A DNA stretch of 64,000 nucleotides from Rachicladosporium sp. CCFEE 5018. Taxonomy: Eukaryota; Ascomycota; Dothideomycetes; Cladosporiales; Cladosporiaceae. Location of the stretch: the NCBI GenBank assembly GCA_002077045.2, contig KZ111174.1:121615-185614 (forward strand), in the 5' to 3' direction. The position numbers and the translations under genes were made by a program. Positions 31,433 to 41,764 of this stretch are shown in pieces (position 1 is the stretch's first letter; the number at the start of each line of letters is the position of its first letter). The notes beneath the pieces were generated by a model. That model saw nothing but the letters and a program-made list of their open reading frames with translations, was not told the DNA's origin and did not search any database.

Positions 31433-32968
31433 GCTTGCGGATACTCCGGCTCGCGTTGCGGCGATGACGAAAGGGCGATCCCTCGGGGCGTTTAATCGTC
31501 ACCGGGTGTAAGTGGTGAGGTTTGGCCAAGCGCTGACAAGCAGCGTAATATTTATCAAAGTGGATCGTCGTACACTGGCTCTGTGTTCTCGGCTGCGTAG
31601 TGCTGCAACGATGTCGACTTCACTTCCACGCGATGGGTGTCGCTGTCCCCGCGTTGGTCGGCAGCAATGAATATAGTCGTGCCAATGCTCGTCTCCAAGT
31701 AATAGTAGTGCTGATTGGCACGATACGAGTACTATGACCGGCGAGCTGGGAGAGTCAGAGGAGGCAACCGTACGAGTGAGGTACTGGTTCATGGCAGCGG
31801 CCTAGCAATAAATGAGCTGTTCATGCACAATGCATGTGACAGCTCGGCTCGACCCGATTGAGGCGATCCGACATATGATCACGTGCTGAGCCTTCGGAGT
31901 GAAGTGAACATCAACGTTCTACACATCAATCATACTCCTTTTTATCGTGCAGTCGATGCGCAGTCGGAGATGCAGATGTAAGAGACCGCAACATACTACT
32001 GCACTTACGCCTAGTGATTACCTCCGGCGCCCATGCAAGCCTCAGTCTCGTGAACGCGTTGCAGCTCTTCGTTGAACACACTGCTGGGTGGCAGATCAAG
32101 AATCGTGCTTCTCCAAGAGCATGCAATCACATCTCCAACACATCAATTTCGTACACATACTGGCAAGCCAGGGCGGCATCGAAGGTATAACCGCCTTTCA
32201 GCTGATTGACCTGCATCGGCATGGCCAGCACGAATATCGACATTGGTCGTACCGTTGAAAGACGCTAAAGCCTTGCTACCGACATTGAGGAACGCATTTT
32301 CGCACCCGAGGAACCTTTAGAAAGTGCGCTTGAGTGCTGCGGAGACTCGAAGAAGCCATTCATTCCAGAGAGCCGTTCACCAACAAGTCTGAGAGTGAGC
32401 CTCGGGTCATTGTGACCGCCACTTCGCCCACTACGCTACATTCGCGAGTGCACTTGCTCAGCATTAATTATTAGCAGAGCCTGGGGTTCGGCAGAGGCTG
32501 AACATGACAAAGTCATCCTTCGCCAAAGGTGTGCCAAGCTTCGTCAAAACATTATCTCCGTAGGATGTACTAAGGTACGAGATGCGCTAGTAGTCAGCAG
32601 CTGTGCAGAGCAAAGACTGGAGGCGGTACCTCGACACATCCTTCACTTCAAGCACTGCTGATTGTCTCTGTAGCCTGAGCTAGGGAACGACACCCACACG
32701 AACCTGTGGTCAGACGTGGTCGGAGAGCTAATGTAGTCTATCAATAGTGATAGTCTCGGCTTGCGGTGTACGTGTACGCTCGGTAAGACAAATACCTAAC
32801 GTCTCCCTAGTAGTATATGTGTGCGTTCAGTCGCACGCCTCCACCAAGAATAAGTATCAACATCTCTGTCCAGCATTTCCTGCTTCATACCACGCCCAGA
32901 TCGACGTATCCACAACTCTCGCAACCCACAACTAGCACATCTCCGCCGCACAAATCCAAGCCACCACC
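31433..32968. other. Long intergenic region
   Basis: About 1.5 kb between the divergent TAF12 and secreted-protein genes. I find no frame with a recognisable domain, no tRNA-like box pair and no clear repeat. The last 100 bp before 32969 is C-rich and looks like a 5' leader. Confidence 0.45.
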
Positions 32969-33910
32969 ATGCTCTCCCTCAACATCGCAAGCCTCGCCGC
33001 TACTCTCACTGTTCTCCGTCTCACAAGCGCCGCCTGTGTCCTAACCAACAAGCTCGAAGACGTCGAAGACCTCAAGGCCCAAGGCGTCCCGGACTCGCTT
33101 TGCACGCCAGGCAGCGAAGGCCAATACCAATTCGGCCTCGTAGTCAGCCAAATCTCCGTCCCTACATTCGACTCCGGAAACGCCCTCGCAGGCATCTCCG
33201 GCTCAACAGGCTTCGTGATCTTCGACCCTACTTGCGTTCCCGTTGCCGCCTACGGTACAGACGACTCGGGTAATGACTGCGGCGTGCCTTACGAAATGGA
33301 TTACTTCCCCAGCAAGCCGTTGGTCGTAGGCGGCATTAATTGGGATGTCTCGGCGCCGTGGTTTGCGTTCGATTTCGGAGGAAAGCATTATAATGCGCAT
33401 GGCAAGGAGTGCGGAGGATGCAACACGTACTACACAGATGGCGGGTTGCGACCTGTATCGCAGTGTAAGTGTGGCTTCGACGTCGGAACCTGCACCCTGC
33501 CCAACATCCAGGACGCACCGATGGAGTACGCCGAGACGAAAGACGCGCTGTGCACACCGCAAGCGAGCGGAAACTACCAGCTTTCCCTGGACACTCGCTT
33601 CTCGACCCTCGGGCTCTACGACTCCGAGTGCCATAGCGTTGCTACGTATCGCGTTGGGAAGGACGAGCTGGCTGATGGGTGCGCGTTGCCAATGAAGATT
33701 GATTACTTCGGCGGGGAGAAAGTCATTACGGTGCGGAAGTTGGCGACGGATGTTTTTGTGCCGGGGTGGAATAAGGATGAAGCGGCTTTTACTTTTGAGT
33801 TTGGGGCGAGGAGTTATGGGAGTAGGGACGATTGGTGTTCGGGCTGTAAGGGGCAGGGGAGCGATGATGAGCTGAATCAGGGGTGTAAGTGTGGGTTCTA
33901 TGTTGGGTAG
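32969..33910 (+). CDS. Secreted cysteine-rich protein with internal duplication
   Basis: 313 aa. Residues 1-21 form a signal peptide (hydrophobic core I-A-S-L-A-A-T-L-T-V-L, cleavage near S-A-A). The mature protein consists of two related halves, about 35-165 and 182-313. Each contains L-C-T-P, then a D-x-x-C/E-C-x-x-V-A-x-Y element, D-C/G-C-x-x-P-x-x-x-D-Y-F, F-x-F-x-F-G-x-x-x-Y, C-x-G-C and a closing C-K-C-G-F-x-V-G. The paired cysteines suggest disulfides in each half. I recognise no named family. Secretion, size and cysteine pattern fit an extracellular or effector-like protein, but that is inference. Codon use shifts from C-ending to G/T-ending along the gene. Confidence 0.85.
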   Translation: MLSLNIASLAATLTVLRLTSAACVLTNKLEDVEDLKAQGVPDSLCTPGSEGQYQFGLVVSQISVPTFDSGNALAGISGSTGFVIFDPTCVPVAAYGTDDSGNDCGVPYEMDYFPSKPLVVGGINWDVSAPWFAFDFGGKHYNAHGKECGGCNTYYTDGGLRPVSQCKCGFDVGTCTLPNIQDAPMEYAETKDALCTPQASGNYQLSLDTRFSTLGLYDSECHSVATYRVGKDELADGCALPMKIDYFGGEKVITVRKLATDVFVPGWNKDEAAFTFEFGARSYGSRDDWCSGCKGQGSDDELNQGCKCGFYVG

Positions 33911-34175
33911 GGAGGATGTGGAGGGCCAGGTTGGGCGTGGGATCCGACTAGGGATGCTGTTTAGGGCTACGCGACGTATTACTTATTCGCTCGTGTCAGC
34001 TGAGTGGTATCGGTGTGGGCTGCTTTGTAATACGTCTTCAATGCATGCTTGATAGATATATCTACGTTAAACCCAAGCGGTCATAGCCCTCACTACCTCC
34101 TACTTGAACCCACCAGCTCTGGACCCTTCCACTCTACCATCTCGTCCTCCACAGACGCGCGATACCTTCCACGCC

Positions 34176-34610
34176 CTAGTCAATCTTCGTGCCGACCTTA
34201 TGATACTGGTCAGCGCCCTTCACGTTACCCGTCGAACCCTTCAGATAGCAGGTCCCATCCGCCATGGGCGCTCCGATGTGAGATACACGGGTACATTTGC
34301 CGGAGTGATGACCGCACAACGCCATGCAATCCACAAAGTTTGTCGGTGTGTTTGTATTAGCGGGCGACTCAGCCAGGTAGCCACCCGCCTCGGTGTCCAC
34401 GCTGCACTTGATCAGGTATCTGCCGCCGGCTGGGCCGGTGTAGACGGTGAGATTGTCTTGCGGGCACTGCGATTGGCCGGCGATCCATGCATCTGCGCGT
34501 TTCTCGAGGACTTCGGCGAGATATTCGTTTGGACCATCGGTGGGCGCTCCGGTGACGGTGGACGTCATGGCCAAGATGGCCAGAGCCAGAATGGTTGTCA
34601 TAGCAGGCAT
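34176..34610 (-). CDS. Small secreted protein, PAN/Apple-like, with possible Kex2 site
   Basis: 144 aa from the ATG at 34610, chosen because it directly opens a signal peptide (T-I-L-A-L-A-I-L-A-M-T-S-T-V-T-G-A). An in-frame ATG at 34664 would bury it. A short acidic propeptide ends in E-K-R, a Kex2-type site, before the mature chain. The mature part has six cysteines in the order C-P-Q-D-N, I-K-C, D-C-M-A-L-C-G, K-C-T-R-V-S and G-T-C-Y-L-K-G. This spacing and the C-Y-L-K element resemble PAN/Apple-type domains that bind protein or carbohydrate. One N-glycosylation motif (N-L-T) is present. The role is unknown. It is convergent with the duplicated secreted protein. Confidence 0.8.
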   Translation of the reverse strand: MPAMTTILALAILAMTSTVTGAPTDGPNEYLAEVLEKRADAWIAGQSQCPQDNLTVYTGPAGGRYLIKCSVDTEAGGYLAESPANTNTPTNFVDCMALCGHHSGKCTRVSHIGAPMADGTCYLKGSTGNVKGADQYHKVGTKID

Positions 34611-35261
34611 GGTGAAAGATCTGGGATTATTAGCACTAGTCCTGGGATGGATATGAAGAAGCATACCCGGTGTTCTGGTGTGAAATTTCTGAAGCGGTCA
34701 ATGGCGGAGAAGACGAAACGTGATGTTGGAGAAATGGAGCAGACTTATCGAACGGCGAGCAGAACTCTCATATATCATCTGCATTGCAACTCACATAGAG
34801 GGGTAAGTCAAGTGTCTCTCAGCCTTGCATGTACAACGCATGAAGTCCTTCAACTAGCGCAGCCTGATACTGCACATGCGGCACGTGTTCGAACCGACCT
34901 TTGGCGGGAGAAGTGGCACAGAAAAAGAATGAATGGCCTCTAGAGTTGTCCAGTTTGCTGAGTTAGACTAAGGTCTCCTTGAACGGGGAACCCTAAAGCG
35001 AGCAATCAAATGTCTCTCTTTCCATAGAGTAAGCGGTATCGTGGATGATCATGGACACCTGGAAGATAGTCGATACATGCAAGCGGGCGTGAGCTAGACC
35101 GACTTAGCAGTGCCCACGAGCCCCGTACTAAGTCTGAGTCGACTGACGGCAAGTCCGATGACCATACGCGCCTCCAGAAGTAGCGCGCTCCACCAGTCGG
35201 GCCCAGATCAGCATCATCGATCATGCGCGATAGTGAAAGTCCCGCTACGTGCACCTCGTGC
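34611..35261. other. Intergenic region
   Basis: About 650 bp between the PAN-like gene promoter and the 3' end of the zinc-finger gene. No coding sequence is recognised. Confidence 0.45.
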
Positions 35262-36249
35262 CTAGCGGAAGGTCAATGCTCGCCCACTAAGCACATTCGC
35301 CACATTCTGCTGCACGCTCTCAAACCTCGTCGCTCCGCAAGACTCACTCTCCAGATGACCGAACAGCGCCGCGAGCGTCGTGAACTGCTTTCCGCAAGTC
35401 CGGCCGCAGCAATGATAGATCTTCTGCTTGTGCGTCGGTGAGTCAAGATGCTGGTTCAGCGACCTCAAGGTCTTGAAGTCGCGGTGGCAAAGGTAGCACT
35501 CGTACGCGTGACCGTTCCACGATGCCGAGCTGGCGACGTAGCTCTCGTTGTCGTTAGTGTGCCAGCCGATCTGCTTGCTTGTGATAACGCCGCCGGGGTC
35601 TCGTTCGCGGATCAACTCGAGAATAGTCTGGCGGTTGAGATAGCGTGCGTATGGGCAAGAGCCGGTCTCGAAGTGGTGCATGAGGCCACTGGCGGCTGTG
35701 AACGAGGCATTGCACTTGGGGCAGGTAATGCTGCTGCCGCGGTGGAAGCGGCTGTTCATGTGCTGCGAGGGAAGTCAGTAGAGTCTGCAAGGGACAAGAT
35801 TGGCTCATCGTACCATGCGGAGGTTATTCTACGTCGAGGTCAGCGAATGCACTACAAGATTACTTGCAGGGTGGTCATACCTCATTCTGAAACCCACGAT
35901 CGCAAGCCTGACAGTAATGCACCCTCCAATGACCCTCCTCGGCCATGTGCTCCCTGGCTTCTTGCTGAGTCCAGAAGCTGCGCCCACAGTGCGGCTCTTC
36001 ACACTGATAGTGCTCGTCCGCTTCGTGCTCGTTTCGCTCCCAATCAGTTGAGAAGGCATCCTCGCAGGTGCCGCACTCGTAGCGCGGAGTCCAGTGGTTC
36101 AGAGCGTTCATATGCTGCCGGACGGCATGATGACTGGTGAAGGTACGTGAGCAGGTCTGACATTCAGGCCAGTGATCAACGGCGTTCATGTGTTGGTTCG
36201 CTGAATCCTGGGTACGGAAGGTACGATCGCAGCATAGGCATTCTGCCAT
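35262..36249 (-). CDS. C2H2 zinc-finger protein with a 15-nt internal exon
   Basis: Three exons, 35881-36249, 35814-35828 and 35262-35762, give 294 aa with all phases 0. Each intron is about 52 nt with GT-AG ends. I count eight finger-like units: C-L-C-C-D-R-T-F, C-Q-T-C-S-R-T-F, C-G-T-C-E-D-A-F, C-E-E-P-H-C-G-R-S-F, C-Q-A-C-D-R-G-F, C-P-K-C-N-A-S-F (C2HC), C-Y-L-C-H-R-D-F and C-G-R-T-C-G-K-Q-F (C2HC). The 15-nt exon encodes N-N-L-R-M and completes the fifth finger with the right C-x2-C-x12-H-x5-H spacing. Most fingers have five residues between the histidines and N-H/D-H endings, a U1/matrin-like style that may favour RNA or dsRNA over DNA. The function is unknown. Confidence 0.88.
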
Positions 36250-36941
36250 GTTGCCTTTCGCTGATGAACAAGAAGGGTGGGTATACGAAGGAAAGATAGC
36301 CCAGGGAGATAGAAAGGAGTGGAATCAAAGACCGTTTACAAAGATTCAGCCTTTGATGCATGTCCGTTTGGGCAAACGGAGGTGCAGGGAACGGGAAGGA
36401 AATCGATGAAAGTGTGACCGTGTTACCGAGAAGGGAGACTGTGCCAACAAGCAGGGCAAGAGTCGACAAGCTGTCGAGGAGGACCTCGAACGCTGGTTTC
36501 GAGTCCATTCTTCTGAAATCGCGGTTTGGGCACTGTTGGGGTCTTCGGAAACTTCCTATGTACTGAACTGCGATTGCGCCCTCGAGACAATGGGAGTAGT
36601 CTAGTTGTCATGCCGGTCATGAGTATTAAACTGCCTTGTATCCCGGTGATATCGATTTCTCTGTCTTCGTATGAGGGACGTGTATGTGTACGGTTATGGT
36701 TATGGGAGCCCTCGAAATGGAGTTCGGGTCATTCTCGGGTTCCTGCGCTAGCGTCGGTGAACAAACGCGCTAAGCACGTCGGGCAAGCACGATCTCGACA
36801 CGCTTCACCATCAACACTGCATTGCTGTAGCATTGCACGGCATTCCCCTGGGCAGTCGGTACGCGGAATCGCGGCGTTGTCCACTCAGCGATCTGATACT
36901 GTTGCCATAGGCTCGCAACATTTACAAGATCTGCTACGAAG
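36250..36941. other. Divergent intergenic region
   Basis: About 690 bp between the zinc-finger gene and APN1. No supported gene. It probably holds both promoters. Confidence 0.45.
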
Positions 36942-38581
36942 ATGCCCAAGCGCAAGACCGTACCCGATCCAAGCGATGAGGACTCGGGTCTGTCTTCGGC
37001 GCCAGAGAATATCGACGAGAGTGCCTCATTAGTAGTGAACGCTGGCTCTGCCATCTCTCCACCGCCTGCGAAGAAGAGGAAGACTACAGTCAAGTCAAAG
37101 ATCGTGAAGCGGGAGATCATCGAGGGTGACGCGATCGCCGGGGGGACACCAGCAGGCGCAAAGCCAAAAAGAAAGGCTGCTGCGAAGAAAGTGAAGGCCG
37201 AGGTTGTTGAAACTGCTATCGAAGAGGAGACTGTCGAGGGTGCGGCCGATGCAAGCGAGACGCCGAAGGTCAAGAAACGCTCTACCAAGAAAGCGGCAAT
37301 CATATTCGAGACTAAGCCCGACGAGGACGGCGAAGCAAAGCCGAAGGTTGTCAGGAAACGTAAGACCAAAGAGGAGAAGGAGGCAGAAGCGATGCCTCTT
37401 GCTGCGCGGACGATCGGGCATCGGCTCTTCATTGGCGCTCACATCAGTAGTGCAGGAGGTCAGTCTCATAGCGTCCATAGCAATTTTGAAAATCCCAGCT
37501 CACACCCCGTCAAGGCGTTCAGAATGCTCCCGTGAATAGCGTGCACATCGGTGCCAACGCATTTGCGCTCTTCCTCAAGTCACAACGCAAATGGGTGAAC
37601 CCACCACTGGTCGACGAAGTAGCCTCGTCCTTCCACGAGCACTGCAAAAGCCACTCCTACGACCAGACAAAACATGTCGTCCCCCACGGCTCCTACCTAG
37701 TCAATCTCGCCCACACAGACGCGGATCGCACGACGCAAGCCTACGATGCCTTCCTCGACGATCTACAACGCTGCGAACGCCTCGGCATCAAACTCTACAA
37801 CTTCCATCCCGGCGTCGCGAACTCCACGAACGGCGACCGTGCGAAAGCCATAGCGCATCTGGCTAGCAACATCAATCGCGCTCATGCAGCCACCTCCACC
37901 GTCGTGACGCTGCTGGAGAACATGGCAGCGGGTGGCAATGTCCTGGGCTCGACCTTCGACGACCTCCGCGACACCATTGCACTCGTAGAAAACAAAGACC
38001 GCGTGGGAGTCTGTCTCGACACTTGCCACGCCTTTGCCGCGGGCTGGGATCTCCGCACGCCGGAAGCCTTCAAAGCCACGCTGGAGACCTTCGAGGAGAA
38101 AGTCGGGATGAAATACGTCAAAGCAATGCACATCAACGACTCCAAAGCACCCTTCAACTCCCATCGGGATCTCCACGCCAATATCGGCACCGGCTTCCTC
38201 GGCCTCCGCGCCTTCCACAACATCGTCAATGAACCTCGCTTCGAAGGCCTACCCTTGGTCCTCGAAACGCCCATCGAACTCAAAGACGCCGACGGCAACA
38301 ATATCAAAGACGACAAGGGAAAGGACAAGGAGGATAAGCAGATCTGGGCTACTGAGATCAAGCTGCTGGAGAGTCTTGTGGGTATGGACGTGGAGAGTGA
38401 GGAGTTCTTGAGATTAGAGAAGGAGCTGGCTAGGAAGGGCGAGCCGGAGCGGAAGAGGCTGCAGGAGCAGATTGATAGGAAAGGGGAGAAGGAGGCGAAG
38501 AAGAAGATTAAGGCGGAGGGGAAGCGGAGGAAGGGGAAGAAGGAGAGTAGTGGGAGTGAGCTTAGTGAGGAGGAGGAGTAG
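36942..38581 (+). CDS. APN1: AP endonuclease 1, endonuclease IV family
   Basis: Two exons (36942-37458, 37515-38581) splice within a Gly codon to restore I-S-S-A-G-G-V-Q-N-A-P. The acceptor used is AAG at 37512-37514. The product has 527 aa. The first 150 residues are Lys/Arg/Glu-rich with nuclear-localisation-like clusters (A-K-K-R-K, R-K-R-K-T-K). The endonuclease IV TIM barrel follows with its metal-binding signatures: G-A-H-I-S-S-A-G-G, Y-N-F-H-P-G, L-E-N-M-A-A-G-G, G-V-C-L-D-T-C-H-A-F-A-A-G and H-I-N-D-S-K with H-R-D-x-H-A-N-I-G-T-G. The tail is again very basic, then acidic. Apn1 cuts DNA at abasic sites and removes blocked 3' ends in base-excision repair. The long basic N-extension exceeds the yeast protein. 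Confidence 0.95.
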
Positions 38582-38724
38582 GGTTGGAGTGCTGTGGGAA
38601 GTGTATAAGTATTCGCGTTATGTGTGTATATATTCCAACTCACGTTGCGCCCGCGCTATCACAGGTCAGAAGAGCGTAGCGCTGCGATCATTCGCACCAA
38701 GAGCGCCACTCTTGTGTGAGTAGG

Positions 38725-39636
38725 CTACACGGAGGTCACTCCATTCGCCGCGAAATCTTTCGATACCTTCCCGTCCTGACACGCTGTATTCCGCTGAGTG
38801 CTCTCCGACGCAAGCTTGCTACTTAACGGCTGCTCCATATTCAATTCGTGATACTCGACTACCTCCCCGGCCTCGTCCGTACGCATCCAACACCTTTTAC
38901 CACTCGTCGATGATTCAGACGCATGTAACGCCACAGCTCTACACAAAACCGCATCGTCGACCCGCAGATACATCTGATCGGACAGCTTAGCAAGCTTGCG
39001 GTAACCATTCTCGATCATCGAATAGATCTCCGAGCCGGTGAACACATACTTAGAAGTCCAATGCAATGCCTTGGCTTCCCATCGTCGGTGGAGCACCATG
39101 CTCAGATCCTTGAGATGCCGCTGTGCGCAAAACATCCTCAACGCAGTCTTGTATGGACTGTCGGCTCCCTCCGATCCCGGAATTATATGCACCCTTAGGC
39201 GGGTAAGGTGAGGCAGTTGCACAGCTAGTTGACCTACAATACCGCGCATCGCTAGCCTGTGTCTGTGTCCGCCTGAAAAACAGACTTCGATACTACGAAT
39301 GTTTGCCAGGTTCGCTAGACCGACTGAGTCGAGAAAGGCTTGTGTCCGCTTGAGACCAGGCTTGAGACCACAGAAGAAGAATGTCACGTTCCGATATAGA
39401 GCCTGCGCTGCTTCGGCTCCAATGCGCTTGTTCGCGAGGAGAGGAGCTATCAGCTGCAGGCCAATTTCGTCAGCGATGAGTTTGCGGTTGCGGAGCGGAC
39501 TATCATAGCTTACGTTGTTGTTGTTGGTGTGGAGCTTCACTAGGAGGTGTTCGGAGTAGATCTGACGGATTATCTCGTTGACGAGTTCGGCGGGTAGCAA
39601 CTCCAGCAGATTGAGTGGGGAATGCGATGATTCCAT
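38725..39636 (-). CDS. F-box-like hypothetical protein
   Basis: 303 aa from the ATG at 39636 (M-E-S-S-H-S-P). An ATG at 39678 adds 14 residues. The N-terminus L-N-L-L-E-L-L-P-A-E-L-V-N-E-I-I-R-Q-I-Y resembles the F-box-like start found in many Pezizomycotina proteins. A-L-Y-R-N-V-T-F-F-F and a leucine-rich stretch (L-P-H-L-T-R-L-R-V-H-I) follow, as in that group. I cannot name the partner or role. Such proteins are usually adaptors of SCF ubiquitin ligases, but the F-box is weak here. The C-terminal 70 residues are low complexity. The 3' end converges with APN1, only 143 bp away. Confidence 0.65.
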   Translation of the reverse strand: MESSHSPLNLLELLPAELVNEIIRQIYSEHLLVKLHTNNNNVSYDSPLRNRKLIADEIGLQLIAPLLANKRIGAEAAQALYRNVTFFFCGLKPGLKRTQAFLDSVGLANLANIRSIEVCFSGGHRHRLAMRGIVGQLAVQLPHLTRLRVHIIPGSEGADSPYKTALRMFCAQRHLKDLSMVLHRRWEAKALHWTSKYVFTGSEIYSMIENGYRKLAKLSDQMYLRVDDAVLCRAVALHASESSTSGKRCWMRTDEAGEVVEYHELNMEQPLSSKLASESTQRNTACQDGKVSKDFAANGVTSV

Positions 39637-40493
39637 GGCTTGCGGAGGCAATGTGATGTTTGTGAAGCACGGCGACACTGTGGTGTCGGCTTGAGCAGCC
39701 CTAGGTACGGATTATACGACAAGATCGAACACGACAAGACGGTTGTAGGGCCCGTTCATAAGTCAACCGCTTTCGCCCAATATCGCGCGGGCAAATGGTC
39801 AGCATATTGGGAGAGCCGTTCGACCACTTCGCGACTCCAATGATCCTAAGGCTTTCGTGTCTCTGCCATTCGCATGACGACTGTCGTTCTGCCTACTTAG
39901 TCCATGATAGAGCATCGTTCAGTGGACAATGGTGGGCAGAACAGTTGTTGTCGATAGTGCATCGATAGACAGGAGGCTATTGCTGTGCAGTCGAGGAAGC
40001 GCCGCGCGACAAGAACATATCAAGGCTTGCAACACAGACACTTTTCGGTAGACTGCAGTATTGATAAGGCAAGAGCGATTCCCCAAGGTCCCGCCCCAAT
40101 AACATCGAAAGCTTGGTAGCGGCTTGGCTACAGAGATAAGCCTTACACAAGCCTTCAGATCGGCGTTCCAACTCAATCTCGTAGCTCTTTCTCAAGTCAT
40201 CGATATCTCCTCAATGATCGACTCCTGACATGTTCTTCTCACTGGACGCGGTCAATGATAGCGTGGTGGAATGTGTGCTACAGGCGAGGTGTTGTGCTGT
40301 CGCCATGACGCAATCTGGCATGCTGCTTGCTGCACCTTGCCCCACGTGTAAGTCGCGGTAAATGAGTCTAGACCCTCGCTCTTTCCTCACCTCGACCTCA
40401 CCTGTGTTCGTAATCCTACCACTTTCAGGACACTCACTCAACTTACCCCTACTCAACATCTCAAATCATCACTCTCATTCCTTGTTACCCAAC
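39637..40493. other. Divergent intergenic region
   Basis: About 860 bp between the F-box-like gene and the WW-like gene. A C/T-rich leader precedes the WW-like start. No gene is recognised. Confidence 0.45.
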
Positions 40494-41465
40494 ATGGCAG
40501 GCTTCCTCGAAAAGATGGCCGAGAACTTCATGGGCAACCATAACAACCAACAACAACAGCTCGTCAACTACAATCAGCCCGGCGGCAGCTACGGTCAATC
40601 CTACGGCAGCAACGCACCTCCCCAGCCACCCTATCCCTGGATAGCACGCTGGGACGACCGCGAAAACCGTCACATTTACATCAACGAGCAGACCGGCGAG
40701 CGCACGTTCCAATTTCCTGGAGGTGGGTATGGCGGGCAGCAGAGTGGCTACGGAGGCCAGCAGGGTGGGTATGGGGGTGGACCGCAGGGAGGTTATGGCG
40801 GGCAGCAAGGCTATGGTGGTCAGCAGGGTGGGTATGGTGGTGGGTATGCTCAGGAGGAGCAGAAGAAGGGTGGGCATGGGTTGGCTTATGGGCTTGGAGG
40901 TGCGGCGTTGGGGCTGGGTGCTGGGGCCCTGGCGATGCATGAGGGCGAGGAGTTGAGTGAGTACTTTCGTCGAGTTGGAGTGAAGTCTAGTGAACTGACA
41001 CGTAGTGCTAGAGCAAGACTGGGACGGCGACAAGCGCCGTTGGGAAAACGACGCCGAGAGCTTCCCGGAGAACGCGGCGCAGTGAGTCCACTTTCTTCTT
41101 CCCCCTGGTATGCGTGGTACTGACCGGGGTTGCGTAGGTGGACCGGCAACAAAGTCGGCGAAGTCGAAGGCATTCCCCAAGATATCGAGGGAGGCATCGA
41201 TCGCTTCGATGGCCGTGTCGAGCGGAAGTGGGATAATGCGGTTGACGATGTTGAGGATGCTCCGGAGAATGTGGCGAATGTGAGTGGCTCTACTTTGCTC
41301 TGATCATCGGCAGAAAACATGTCGCTAATCTTCTCCCAGTGGGCCGGCGACAAGGTCGGCGACGTCGAGCGTTTCGGAGACGACGTAGATCGCTTTGGTG
41401 ATCGTGTTGATGACTCGTACGATGCTGGCCGGAACGAGGGTCGTTACGGAGATGACAATTATTGA
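40494..41465 (+). CDS. WW-like, glycine-rich protein with repeated acidic tail
   Basis: Four exons (40494-40956, 41012-41081, 41138-41279, 41340-41465) splice to 266 aa. Residues 46-75 look like a WW domain (Y-P-W-I-A-R-W-D, I-Y-I-N-E-Q-T-G-E-R-T-F-Q-F-P), but the second signature Trp is replaced by Phe72. A Gly/Tyr/Gln repeat region (Y-G-G-Q-Q-G and variants) covers about 77-120. A glycine/alanine-rich hydrophobic stretch (L-A-Y-G-L-G-G-A-A-L-G-L-G-A-G-A-L-A-M-H-E-G) follows. The tail repeats W-x-G-x-K-V-G-x-V-E and D-R-F-x-x-R-V-E/D. Similar WW/Gly-rich fungal proteins exist without assigned function. The composition suggests a membrane- or condensate-associated scaffold, which is inference. 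Confidence 0.85.
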
Positions 41466-41764
41466 GCTCCGCTGATTTCCCGCAATGAAGCCAGGTCTGA
41501 AAACCGGATCCCGTGGGTGATAAGCATGGCGTGGCTGGGCCGAAAAGGCAGCGATCATATCTCTTGACTGCTGTTCGGAGGCGATGGCGGGTCCGATCCT
41601 CGTCGACCAAGTCGAATAGGTCGGTCCACTGAACTCAGTACAGTGTCGACTGCGGCGTTTTGGGGTTTGAGAGAATGCCTGTGCCTCGACTTGGGATTGG
41701 CATTGAGAAGGATGAGTCACAATCGTGGACTGCATGCTGTGGCAGGCACACCAACAAGGCGTCT

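Noticed and set aside
31926..32126. Minus-strand frame in the long TAF12-secreted protein gap
   Set aside because: 66 codons without a domain, signal peptide or splice partner.
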